From: a virus
IMG/VR virus record: IMGVR_UViG_3300010370_000096
Span: 1-37,452 of that record
Length of the DNA stretch: 37,452 nucleotides
Direction: 5' to 3' (one strand)
Part shown: one piece after another, positions 7,707 through 15,441 of the stretch
Position numbering within the stretch: position 1 is the first letter of the stretch
Layout: every line of letters begins with the position of its first letter
Notes under the pieces: model-generated
The model's input: only the letters and a program-made list of their open reading frames with translations
Databases searched by the model: none
What the model was told of the DNA's origin: nothing
Position numbers and translations under genes: made by a program

Positions 7707-8483
7707 TTAGAACGGGATGGAACTGCTGTCCACGGTTCCTTCCGCATGCTCATGCTTGACCTTGACTTCGCCTGCATTAATCTGTGAGGCAAAGGACTTG
7801 GCAGCCGCATAAGCGTTCATGTCCTCAACTGGACCAACCTTCTCGATCTCCCAGCCAAACCACTTGCCTTTGTCGTTGGACTCGGCTTGAGTCGTCAGGC
7901 GGTACACATGACTGTACATGGGAGGGGTGAAAGGGCCGTTCTTACCAATCATCTTGGTAGCCATCATCATGCTGTTCCACTTGCGGCTTTTCTTAAGCTG
8001 CGTGGACTTCATGGTGATCAGTGCTGGATTAGGCATGCCATCTTCGCCCATGACCATCACATAGTGGTTGGCCGTGTTCTCAATGTAGTTACCGTTGTCC
8101 AGATAGTCCTTGTTGTCGCCCGGTTCACGGTGCGTGCGACTAAGGATATCGCTAGTGGCCGGATACACCGCAACGGGTGCGCCGGAACCCGATCCGCGAG
8201 GAGCCCATTCAATGTACTGACGCACATAGGCCACGGGGATCACTTCAATGCCTTTCTTGCCGTCATAAAGCTCGTTGGTGACCGAGTTATAGACCATGCC
8301 CGGAAGAGCACCGTCGATCTCACCCACCTCAGGGCTGGTATTGGTCAGAAGGCGAAGAAAGGGCAACGCAAAATCTTCCTGACCCATGCTACCGAAGCCG
8401 GACTGTGCGTCCTCTTCAAATGCATTGCCCAGGGCAACTGCGTATTCTTTTTTCTCTTGTACTGCTACTTGATTCTTGCTCAT
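7707..8483 (-). CDS. Putative single-stranded DNA-binding protein
   Basis: The 258-residue protein is beta-rich in the middle and ends in an acidic tail closing with Asp-Ser-Ser-Ser-Ile-Pro-Phe. That C-terminus is like the Ile-Pro-Phe tip by which bacterial SSB proteins recruit partners. The middle contains a repeated Met-Met-Met-Ala-Thr-Lys stretch and a Gly-Lys-Trp-Phe-Gly-Trp-Glu-Ile strand. I see no clear classical OB-fold signature, so SSB function rests on the tail, the size and the position beside replication genes. An AAAGGAAA ribosome site precedes the ATG. High output is expected since it is placed before an intrinsic terminator. It could alternatively be a recombination mediator. 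Confidence 0.68.
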   Translation of the reverse strand: MSKNQVAVQEKKEYAVALGNAFEEDAQSGFGSMGQEDFALPFLRLLTNTSPEVGEIDGALPGMVYNSVTNELYDGKKGIEVIPVAYVRQYIEWAPRGSGSGAPVAVYPATSDILSRTHREPGDNKDYLDNGNYIENTANHYVMVMGEDGMPNPALITMKSTQLKKSRKWNSMMMATKMIGKNGPFTPPMYSHVYRLTTQAESNDKGKWFGWEIEKVGPVEDMNAYAAAKSFASQINAGEVKVKHEHAEGTVDSSSIPF

Positions 8484-8495
8484 GATAGATTTCCT

Positions 8496-9053
8496 TTAAG
8501 CTGATTTAATGGTCGCTTTTTGGCCAATGAATACGCCAAAAAGTTCTGTGGGGAATGCGTTGCCGCGCTCCACCATGTCGCGAGCCCAAGCCTTGAGGGT
8601 TTGAGGCTCGATCTTCTGCGCTTGCTCCACTGGGTAGTTTTGCTCACGCAGTTGATTCAGTAGGCTATCGCACAATTCGTCTTCCCCACGCCCGAATCGT
8701 ACAGACACCGTGTTTTTGATAATGTCGTCGTAACCATGTTCACGCAGCCACTCAAAGGCCTGCGCCCGGTTCTCTTCCTTAATGGTCGCGCCGTAGAACG
8801 GTTTGATTGACACCTTGCTGCCATCAGCCATGGTGAAATCTTTCATGCCCAGTTCTGAAAGCATATTGGGGATGGACTCCTCCAATAGCTTGCGGTACTG
8901 CTCATTACGTTCCTTGAGCACAGACTCAATCTCTTCGATCTCTTTCTCAAGCATCTTGGCTCGCTTAGCCAGTGCTGCAATCGAGGACAGGTCCTCATCT
9001 TTAACGGTCAACGCACCTGCGTCTTCCTCAAACATAGCGTTTAGGCTACTCAT
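8496..9053 (-). CDS. Coiled-coil replication-operon protein, function unknown
   Basis: Residues 24-65 form a long charged helix, very probably coiled coil, with many Glu, Lys and Leu at heptad-like spacing. After this comes a compact domain with MADGSKVSIKPFYGATI, a helix, then a FGRGEDE turn and helices to the end, which closes with LFGVFIGQKATIKSA. I recognise this as a conserved phage unknown often next to SSB-like genes, without known activity. AAGGAGA precedes the start, and the first codons overlap the upstream gene by eight bases. Coupled synthesis with the SSB-like protein suggests a role in handling DNA (inference). Confidence 0.75.
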   Translation of the reverse strand: MSSLNAMFEEDAGALTVKDEDLSSIAALAKRAKMLEKEIEEIESVLKERNEQYRKLLEESIPNMLSELGMKDFTMADGSKVSIKPFYGATIKEENRAQAFEWLREHGYDDIIKNTVSVRFGRGEDELCDSLLNQLREQNYPVEQAQKIEPQTLKAWARDMVERGNAFPTELFGVFIGQKATIKSA

Positions 9054-9375
9054 CGATCTCTCCTTTCTGAGTTACATCCACTTTAACAGGAATATACATG
9101 CGCTCGCGGCGGTCCCACTTCAACGCAGTGTAGCGGCCAGAGTTGAAAAACGCAGCAATAGAGCAGGCCAACCCTATCGCTACGGGGTCACCTGTCAGCA
9201 ACAGGTAATCTTCATCAGAAAACTTGCGTAGCTTGGTACGCATGCTCCTTATGGTCGGTGCAGTGCTGAAGGCAATCTGATTGTACGGCGGAAGCAGTAC
9301 CTTCATTTCGCCAAACTTCATTGCGGGGGCAATGTCGTGATTCGGCATCTCTTGAACTACATATACGGTTGACAC
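9046..9375 (-). CDS. Conserved phage hypothetical protein, first gene of replication operon
   Basis: This is the first gene of the minus-strand operon, starting with GTG at 9375 after a GAAAGGAG site and about 25 bases from the predicted transcript start. The 109 residues show a beta-rich N-terminal half with VLLPPYNQIAFSTAP, then a charged helix, an acidic SDEDYLLLTGDP turn and an ALACS-like small-residue helix. A short tail rich in Arg and Lys follows. I know of similar phage unknowns but no function. The final eight bases overlap the next gene. Its promoter-proximal position suggests it is made early and in quantity. Confidence 0.72.
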   Translation of the reverse strand: MSTVYVVQEMPNHDIAPAMKFGEMKVLLPPYNQIAFSTAPTIRSMRTKLRKFSDEDYLLLTGDPVAIGLACSIAAFFNSGRYTALKWDRRERMYIPVKVDVTQKGEIDE

Positions 9376-9406
9376 GTTTTCGCTCTCCTTTCTTCAAACG
9401 TGCTTT

Positions 9407-9418
9407 TAGTGTACACTA
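9407..9418. promoter_or_regulatory. Perfect 12-bp palindrome over the -10 box (candidate operator)
   Basis: TAGTGTACACTA is a perfect palindrome. It covers the -10 element of the minus-strand promoter and could bind a dimeric repressor. The XRE-type protein encoded at 1445-2020 is one candidate, but nothing in the sequence proves the link. Confidence 0.55.
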
Positions 9419-9435
9419 TCTTTCAAGGTTGTCAA
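9408..9435 (-). promoter_or_regulatory. Sigma70-like promoter for the minus-strand replication operon
   Basis: On the minus strand a perfect TTGACA (9435-9430) is followed after 16 bases by TACACT (9413-9408), which matches TATAAT at four of six positions. Transcription would begin near 9400, about 25 bases before the GTG at 9375. The two boxes lie inside palindromes 9425-9442 and 9407-9418, an arrangement expected of a repressible promoter. Confidence 0.65.
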
Positions 9436-9442
9436 CAACCTT
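9425..9442. promoter_or_regulatory. 18-bp inverted repeat over the -35 box (candidate operator or attenuator)
   Basis: AAGGTTGTCAACAACCTT has eight-base arms around CA. It covers the minus-strand TTGACA. On the plus strand the arms can fold into a hairpin followed by TTTT, so it might also act as an attenuator before the helicase gene at 9464. The operator reading seems the better one because a second palindrome covers the -10 box. Confidence 0.55.
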
Positions 9443-9463
9443 TTTTAAGAAAGGAAGAAAGTT

Positions 9464-10918
9464 ATGGATTATTTTTTAACGCGCTACCCCTTCAAGAACA
9501 AGCCTTTTCTCCATCAAGCGGCGTATTTACAGCGTTTCTGGGAGGACAAAGAGGCTGCTGTCTTGGCTGAAATGGGCACTGGAAAGAGCTTTATGCTCAT
9601 AAACAACGCCGCCATGTTGTACGACAAGGGGCGGATAAATGCCATGTTGATTGTGGCTCCCAAGGGCGTATACCGTAACTGGTATACCTCCGAAATCCCA
9701 AAGCATATGCCGGATCACGTCCAGTACACCATGGCCTGTTGGTCCCCCTCCCCCCGTAGGGCGGAAAAGGAGGAAATGGACAGAATGATGATGGCAACGG
9801 ATACGTTGCGGATTCTGATCATGAATGTGGAGGCGTTTAGTACGGAAAAAGGCATGTTGTTTGCCCGTACTTTCCTACGGGTAACTGAGGCCTTTATGGC
9901 TATTGACGAAAGCACAACCATCAAGACGCCTAACGCCAAGCGGACAAAAGGCATCATCAAGGTAGGCAAGGAGGCGCGGTACAGGAGAATTGCCACGGGC
10001 TCCCCGGTGACAAAAAGCCCCCTGGACTTGTTTAGCCAGTGTGAATTCCTTGGTGCTGATTGCCTTGGATACCACAGCTTTTATGCATTTCAAGCCCGGT
10101 ACGCGATCCTTATGGAACGCCGCATGGCAACCCACACCTTTAAGCAGATTGTGGGCTACCGCCACCTCGAAGAATTGCAGAAAAAGCTAAACAACTTTTC
10201 CTTTCGCGTTACCAAGGAAGAGTGCCTGGACCTGCCTGAAAAAGTGTTTGTTCGCAGGGAAATTGAGTTGACCCCAGATCAGAAAAAGTACTATGACCAG
10301 ATGAAGCTAATGGCGCTGGCTTTGTTTGAGGACGGTTCTGTCATGACCACCAACAACGCCCTGACACAGCTTATGCGTCTGCATCAGATTTGCTGTGGGC
10401 ACATCAAGTTGGATGATGGGCGGCAAGAGGACATCCCCAGCAACCGTGTTAAAGAGCTACTGGATCAGATCGAGGAAGTGGATGGCAAGGTCATCATCTG
10501 GGCAACCTACCGCCGGGATATTGAAAACATCCGCCTAGCTCTGCAAAAAGAGTACGGCATGAATTCTGTTGCAACCTACTTCGGGGATACCGAGGCCGAG
10601 GAGCGGCAGCAGATTGTCACTAACTTTCAGAACCCTGACCATGAGCTTCGTTTCTTTGTTGGCAACCCACGTACTGGTGGTTACGGACTGACGCTCACAG
10701 CGGCTAAAACGGTGATCTACTACAGCAACAACTTCGATTTGGAAGTCCGGCTGCAGTCCGAAGACCGCGCTCACCGTATCGGGCAAACCAACAAGGTGAC
10801 CTACATCGATTTCATCAGCCCCGGCACAGTTGATGAGCACATTGTCAAGGCGCTTCGTAACAAGATCAACATTGCCAACGCTGTGCTTGGCGAAGAACTC
10901 AAGGAATGGATTAAATAA
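9464..10918 (+). CDS. SNF2-like superfamily 2 helicase/translocase
   Basis: A DNA-dependent ATPase of the SNF2/RapA type. The Walker A motif EMGTGKS is at 36-42, the Walker B-type motif DES at about 148-150 and motif III ATGSP at about 177-181. Motif VI, RAHRIGQT, is at about 435-442; the Gln-x-x-x-Arg-Ala-x-Arg-Ile-Gly-Gln form is diagnostic of the SNF2 group. At 484 residues it is a minimal two-lobe enzyme without chromatin-type extra domains. AAAGGA at about 9450-9455 precedes the ATG. Its stop and the next gene's ATG share one base (TAATG), so it is coupled to the RecB-like nuclease. The pair may process or remodel DNA during replication and recombination (inference). Confidence 0.94.
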   Translation: MDYFLTRYPFKNKPFLHQAAYLQRFWEDKEAAVLAEMGTGKSFMLINNAAMLYDKGRINAMLIVAPKGVYRNWYTSEIPKHMPDHVQYTMACWSPSPRRAEKEEMDRMMMATDTLRILIMNVEAFSTEKGMLFARTFLRVTEAFMAIDESTTIKTPNAKRTKGIIKVGKEARYRRIATGSPVTKSPLDLFSQCEFLGADCLGYHSFYAFQARYAILMERRMATHTFKQIVGYRHLEELQKKLNNFSFRVTKEECLDLPEKVFVRREIELTPDQKKYYDQMKLMALALFEDGSVMTTNNALTQLMRLHQICCGHIKLDDGRQEDIPSNRVKELLDQIEEVDGKVIIWATYRRDIENIRLALQKEYGMNSVATYFGDTEAEERQQIVTNFQNPDHELRFFVGNPRTGGYGLTLTAAKTVIYYSNNFDLEVRLQSEDRAHRIGQTNKVTYIDFISPGTVDEHIVKALRNKINIANAVLGEELKEWIK

Positions 10919-11664
10919 TGCAGCTTGTCCCAATCAGAAATAAGTTTGTCTACCCCAAGCTCAAGCGCGTAGACCTGCCCACGGGCCGCGTTTATACGTT
11001 GGATGGCACGGACCCCGTTCCAAGCGTCACCACCATCCTGTCAGCAACCAAGGACCGTCAGCATCTAGATGCCTGGGAAGAGCGCATTGGTAAGGAAGAA
11101 GCCAACCGCATCAAGAACGATGCTGCCACGGTGGGCACGCACATGCACTCCGTGGTTGAACGCCTGCTGTTAAACAGACCGCTGGAAACACCGCGCACAT
11201 GGTTGCAGATTAAGGGCTACCGAATGGGCTACCTGTTGATTGAAAGTTTTTTCCACAATCTGCAGGAAGCGTGGGGCACGGAAATCCCATTACTGTACCC
11301 GGGCCGATATGCTGGGACATCGGATTGCATTGGTGTGTACAAGGGCAAGCCCTCCATCATCGACTTTAAGCAAGCCAATCGCATGAAGAAGCGGTCATGG
11401 ATTGATGATTACTTTGTCCAGCTTGCTGCGTATTCCGAAGCGCACAACAAACAGCACGGGACGGAAATCAATCAGGGCGTGATCCTGATGGTGTCACAGG
11501 ACGGAGAAGTGCAGGAATTTGTGACCGTTGGCAGGGAATTTGATTCGTACCGGGACGCATGGTGGCGCAAGGTCGAGGATCACGCAAAAAGGAGCCCGGA
11601 ACACGGTCCGGGCTCAAATGCCAGTGTGGGAGAAAGGACACAAGAGTCACACGGCAACTGCTAG
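10918..11664 (+). CDS. PD-(D/E)XK nuclease, RecB/Cas4-like exonuclease
   Basis: A 248-residue nuclease of the PD-(D/E)XK fold. Residues 73-81 contain a GTHMH motif followed by E81. GTSD gives D136 and IIDFKQA gives the paired D149 and K151. QLAAY at 168-172 is the helix motif typical of RecB-family enzymes. An intact set of metal ligands implies an active enzyme. Such phage nucleases serve in recombination, end processing or host DNA breakdown; which one is not clear here. It begins in a one-base overlap with the SNF2-like gene. The last 30 residues look poorly folded, and the DNA there also holds the antisense terminator of the late operon. Confidence 0.93.
   Translation: MQLVPIRNKFVYPKLKRVDLPTGRVYTLDGTDPVPSVTTILSATKDRQHLDAWEERIGKEEANRIKNDAATVGTHMHSVVERLLLNRPLETPRTWLQIKGYRMGYLLIESFFHNLQEAWGTEIPLLYPGRYAGTSDCIGVYKGKPSIIDFKQANRMKKRSWIDDYFVQLAAYSEAHNKQHGTEINQGVILMVSQDGEVQEFVTVGREFDSYRDAWWRKVEDHAKRSPEHGPGSNASVGERTQESHGNC
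11586..11615 (-). terminator. Intrinsic terminator of the late operon, antisense inside the nuclease gene
   Basis: A perfect nine-pair stem (GAGCCCGGA at 11592-11600 with TCCGGGCTC at 11607-11615) and six-base loop. On the minus strand it is followed by one C and TTTTT (11590-11586). It stands just after the last minus-strand late gene (stop at 11668). On the plus strand there is no T-run, so it should act on the minus strand only. Confidence 0.82.
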
Positions 11665-11667
11665 TTT

Positions 11668-12048
11668 CTATTCGAGGTTACGAAGCTTGTAGATGACTGA
11701 TAGATATGTTTCGATTGCGGTATCTATCAGGTTCTGAATAGCGGTGTCGGACTTGTCGCATGCTCTGTACCGCAGGTCTTCAACAGAGTTCATGTGGCTT
11801 TCAAGGATTGTTGCGGTTGCTGCAATTGTCTTTTTCCCTTTTGGGCATTCCAGACAAGGAATGTCGTCCATCAAGCCATACATGCCTTGATAGGCTTCTG
11901 CTATCGAATCGGCGTTGTCGATAATGTCATCATAAAATGATCCAAGCGCCATATGAGCAGCAAAACTGCCCGGGCCCGTTACCGCCAAGTGGCGACGATG
12001 AGCAAATTCACGGCTTAAAAACAAAGTTGCGATAAGTTGTTCCATCAT
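11668..12048 (-). CDS. Ferritin-like/Dps-like helical protein (DUF5856-like)
   Basis: The 126 residues appear to form a four-helix bundle. The N-terminal helix has MEQLIATLFLSREFAHRRHL and the next SFAAHMALGSFYDDIIDNAD, then IAEAYQGMYGLMDDIP. The spacing of His, Glu and Asp residues recalls Dps/ferritin-like proteins, and the whole resembles phage members of DUF5856. A metal or iron role is possible, but ligand residues are not proven. A strong AGGAGG site precedes ATG 12048, better than most in this operon, suggesting good expression at the operon end. It starts in a four-base overlap with the giant virion gene. Only three bases separate its stop from the convergent nuclease stop. Confidence 0.7.
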   Translation of the reverse strand: MMEQLIATLFLSREFAHRRHLAVTGPGSFAAHMALGSFYDDIIDNADSIAEAYQGMYGLMDDIPCLECPKGKKTIAATATILESHMNSVEDLRYRACDKSDTAIQNLIDTAIETYLSVIYKLRNLE

Positions 12049-15000
12049 TGGCGGCCTCCTAATTGCTGTTGACGCTGCTGAAGCATCTGACTAATTGGGT
12101 CATTTGGGAAAAGTTGCGGGTACATCAGCGGTACTTGTGGACTGCTTATTGGGGGCGGCGGCCCAACCCGAAGGTTTGGCATTCCCCTGGTTTGCGGTGC
12201 AGGTGGCATTTTACGCAACATCTGGGCTGCTGTGCCGGGAACCTCCGGAAGTCCTGCTGTAGCTGTCGGGACAGTCCTATCCTGCTGCGCCAACTTGGAA
12301 GCCTCAAGAGCCGTGATCCGGGCAGGGGAAGGAACGTATTTTGTTGGGGAAATGCCAATATCTTGTAGCTTTGCGGCTACTTTTTTGGCCTCTTCAGGCG
12401 TACCTACGCGGACCATGGATTTTGCAAATTCCGGGTCTTCCAGCGCTTTTGTAAAAATACGCTGATACAACTGGTTTTCAATTGATCCAGTCAGGCGCAA
12501 CAACATTGCCAATGCGCCGGTTTGCGGATTAATCCTGCCCACTGCAGCTTCACGCATCGTAGTCGTCAGGAATTGAATACCAGAACCAAATAGGCGCTTC
12601 ATCGCTTGATCAAGAGAATCAAACGCTGGAATCTGCCCCGTTATGTCGGAAAAGGCATTGACCCGACGCTGCAGATCGGCCAAGGTTTTGAGATCATTTA
12701 GGTGAGAAGTATTTTTAAACAGAACACTGAGTGACTTCTCGTTGTTCTTCAAGAAATTTTCCAACGCACCACCGGCTTGTGCGCCGCCTGTGGACAAATC
12801 CCAGACTTTACGGCGTAAGGCAGCCAAGTCATCCGGATTCTTTCCAAGCTGATCTACCAGCACCCTCATTGTTGCCGGGTCCTGTAGCGCCTTGGTCAGT
12901 ACTTGTTGCGGATCGGCATCTGGCCGAGAAGCTTTTGCAAGCAATGCATCAAGTTCATTGTTAGTGGCGTCCACTCGACGGCGGTCCAAGTCGCCCATGC
13001 GCTTTGCAAAATCATCAGCATTTGCTACTTCATCCCGCAGACGTTGCTGCACGGCAGGAGGCAGTGTCTCAACAATATTTTTATTGTTGTCAAGAATGCT
13101 GCGAATCTTTTTCGGGTCTACCAGACCGTCCTGAGTGACCGCACCCTTGGATCGGAGCCAATCAATAGCTCCACGGGTAAACATGTCTTCTTTAACAGGG
13201 TTGTTCCCCAGCGTCAAATCTAGTTGACGCAGATTTTCTGCCGATTTAAATGCTGTACGCATCAAATCTTCATTGGGCAAGAGGTAGTCTCTTCCCCCTG
13301 CTCGCTTAGATGTCAGAAGCAGCGGTAAGCGTTGTTCAAAGCCAGCGTTGTAATCATCCAGCACCATCTTCATGGCGCCGTATTCTTGATTGACTTTTGG
13401 AATAGAACCAAGAACTAGGTTTTCAACATCCTTATATGCGGCATTACCTCGATCAAGGCGCAATTGAGCATCCGTGGTCCGTGTTCCACGGCCCGATAGC
13501 TGTGAGCGGTTGAACGCATTAACAGCATCATGGCGGGAGCGTTGAGCGGCAGCCAACAAGTCCAACGCTTCCGGGATGTTCAGGTCTATCTTTGTTCCCT
13601 CTGCCGCAATCAATTCAGCATCTTTGCGGATTTGATCTGGGTTGATATAGACTGCGCGTCCTGGATAGCCAGTAGCTACCCGAATCTCGCCTTCCTTTTC
13701 CCCAGTTTTAAATCCAGCAGACTTGAGCAGGTTGGCTTCTCTAACGGATGCAATATCCTTTTTGCCCTTTGCTTTGGCAGGATTGACAAGCATACGAACG
13801 CTTTTTATTAACTCGTCCTGGAGTGCAGGATCAAGCTCAAACCCACCAAGCTGTTCTTTTATGCGCTGTTGGATTAGCGATTCAGTAGCATGATCAAGTG
13901 CCTTACGACGAGCCACATCTGTAGATGCAATCATGTTTTGCAAAATACGAATCGGCTCAGGCATTTCCCCGCCCTTGGCCCGTGTTGCACGAGCAGGGTT
14001 GTATTTTTCTACAAGCTTACGGGCAGCATCCTCGATGTCATAGGCTGGATACAACGATTTTCCTGCATCAGCGCCTTCACGCACGCGGGTGTCCGCCAGT
14101 GTGCCGTCAGGGTTTATAGCGCGTTTCATACCTAACTTGGACAAGACTCTTTGGCGCATTCCAAAGTCTGCTTCCATGTCCGCCAAAATCACTCCGCGCA
14201 GTTCATTGTTGAGCATGTCAATGTTCTGCGGGCCAAGGCGCTCGGAGATGGCAGCAACTTCTGCCTCAGTAAGGTCTTTCTTCTGACGAAGAAGATCATC
14301 AAACAGGGATTGACGTTCCTGTTGCGCGGCCAAGAAAGCTTCCTCAATTGGCTTGCGTGTAGCGGGAGAAAAGGAATCAAATAGAGAAGCCAGCTTTTGC
14401 TGGTTTTCGTTGATTCGAGCTTTTACTGATTCAAGTTCTTTGGGGCCCAGTTGCTCTAATAGCTCGGCTTTTCGCTTGAGCAGCGGGTTATACATTGTCC
14501 GCTCAGACACGTCGAACAAGAATCCCGCATCTGCAATTCTGGGATCAGCCAAAGCCGCTTCTAGCTGCTTGAGTGCTTGCTGCGCTTCGGGGCTTTCGCT
14601 GATCGGGCCGAATACCTGAGTCAGCTTGCTTTCCGCACGTTTTACCAGTGTGCGAGGAATGATGTTGATTAGGGGAAGCCTATACCCCTTTGGTAGCGAT
14701 TGAATGGCCTCATGTTCCACATTGCCAAGACCACCAGAAGCACCTTTGATTTTGTCGATGGTCCAGCCAGCGGCTTTTACGCTGGGAAGATTAGCAGCAG
14801 CAAAAGGGAGCCCCATAAAAGCAGCGGCTGGCAGCAAATCCTTGTACATACTTTTGTACGGATTGCTGTTATCAACATTTTCTTCCACTGCCTGACGCAG
14901 GCCCTCATAGCCCGCGCCAAATGCTACGTCCGTAGCGGCAGCAAGGCGGGGGTTCTTCTGGACAAAGCTGATTGCATCATTAGCAATTGACTTCAATAGT

Positions 15001-15428
15001 CCGGCCCCGGGTTCAGCAGCCCTGACCATCGGAGCGCTTTTAGCAGCATACGCAAGAATTCCTGTGAAAGGTAGCGTCCCACCAATGCCTTCGCCCACGG
15101 CACGAGCGTAACGCTCTTCACTGTTTACAGCGGCCCGTTGTCCTTTATTAAAGAACTTGGTAAGCGTAAAAACTTCTTCTGGATTGAGCCCTAGACCTTT
15201 GGCTATTAGCTTTGTTCCCGCATCTGGCAATGCAAACAACGCGCTGTTAAAGCCCCATGATAGGTTGTTGATCAGCCCCGCCGCAGTGCCTTCTGGAGAA
15301 GGCACGTCTACGCCAGTGGCTTTTCTAGGATCGACCTCTGTGGGCGTTCCTTCAACCCTGCCTTCAGTTCCAGAGCCAAAAAGATCAATTTTTCGTCCCT
15401 GTGCATCTTCGACGTAAAACGAGCTCAT
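12045..15428 (-). CDS. Giant internal virion/ejection-type protein (1127 aa)
   Basis: A very large, largely helical protein at the end of the virion gene block. It starts with a small hydrophilic segment, then Gly/Ala-rich hydrophobic stretches (about 50-230) that could insert into a membrane. Long charged helices with many Ala, Leu, Arg and Glu follow over 270-1000, then a proline- and glutamine-rich tail. No lytic transglycosylase motif is evident to me. Size, composition and location match podovirus internal core/ejection proteins (such as T7 gp15/gp16 by position, not by clear homology). GAGAGGC precedes the start. Function is inferred from context; sequence alone shows only a long helical protein. 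Confidence 0.72.
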   Translation of the reverse strand: MSSFYVEDAQGRKIDLFGSGTEGRVEGTPTEVDPRKATGVDVPSPEGTAAGLINNLSWGFNSALFALPDAGTKLIAKGLGLNPEEVFTLTKFFNKGQRAAVNSEERYARAVGEGIGGTLPFTGILAYAAKSAPMVRAAEPGAGLLKSIANDAISFVQKNPRLAAATDVAFGAGYEGLRQAVEENVDNSNPYKSMYKDLLPAAAFMGLPFAAANLPSVKAAGWTIDKIKGASGGLGNVEHEAIQSLPKGYRLPLINIIPRTLVKRAESKLTQVFGPISESPEAQQALKQLEAALADPRIADAGFLFDVSERTMYNPLLKRKAELLEQLGPKELESVKARINENQQKLASLFDSFSPATRKPIEEAFLAAQQERQSLFDDLLRQKKDLTEAEVAAISERLGPQNIDMLNNELRGVILADMEADFGMRQRVLSKLGMKRAINPDGTLADTRVREGADAGKSLYPAYDIEDAARKLVEKYNPARATRAKGGEMPEPIRILQNMIASTDVARRKALDHATESLIQQRIKEQLGGFELDPALQDELIKSVRMLVNPAKAKGKKDIASVREANLLKSAGFKTGEKEGEIRVATGYPGRAVYINPDQIRKDAELIAAEGTKIDLNIPEALDLLAAAQRSRHDAVNAFNRSQLSGRGTRTTDAQLRLDRGNAAYKDVENLVLGSIPKVNQEYGAMKMVLDDYNAGFEQRLPLLLTSKRAGGRDYLLPNEDLMRTAFKSAENLRQLDLTLGNNPVKEDMFTRGAIDWLRSKGAVTQDGLVDPKKIRSILDNNKNIVETLPPAVQQRLRDEVANADDFAKRMGDLDRRRVDATNNELDALLAKASRPDADPQQVLTKALQDPATMRVLVDQLGKNPDDLAALRRKVWDLSTGGAQAGGALENFLKNNEKSLSVLFKNTSHLNDLKTLADLQRRVNAFSDITGQIPAFDSLDQAMKRLFGSGIQFLTTTMREAAVGRINPQTGALAMLLRLTGSIENQLYQRIFTKALEDPEFAKSMVRVGTPEEAKKVAAKLQDIGISPTKYVPSPARITALEASKLAQQDRTVPTATAGLPEVPGTAAQMLRKMPPAPQTRGMPNLRVGPPPPISSPQVPLMYPQLFPNDPISQMLQQRQQQLGGRQ

Positions 15429-15441
15429 CGCTGCCTCTCAA

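Noticed and set aside
9369-9374. Plus-strand TTGACA as the -35 box for the SNF2-like gene
   Set aside because: No -10-like hexamer occurs 15-19 bases downstream, and the hexamer is within the coding start of the opposite gene.
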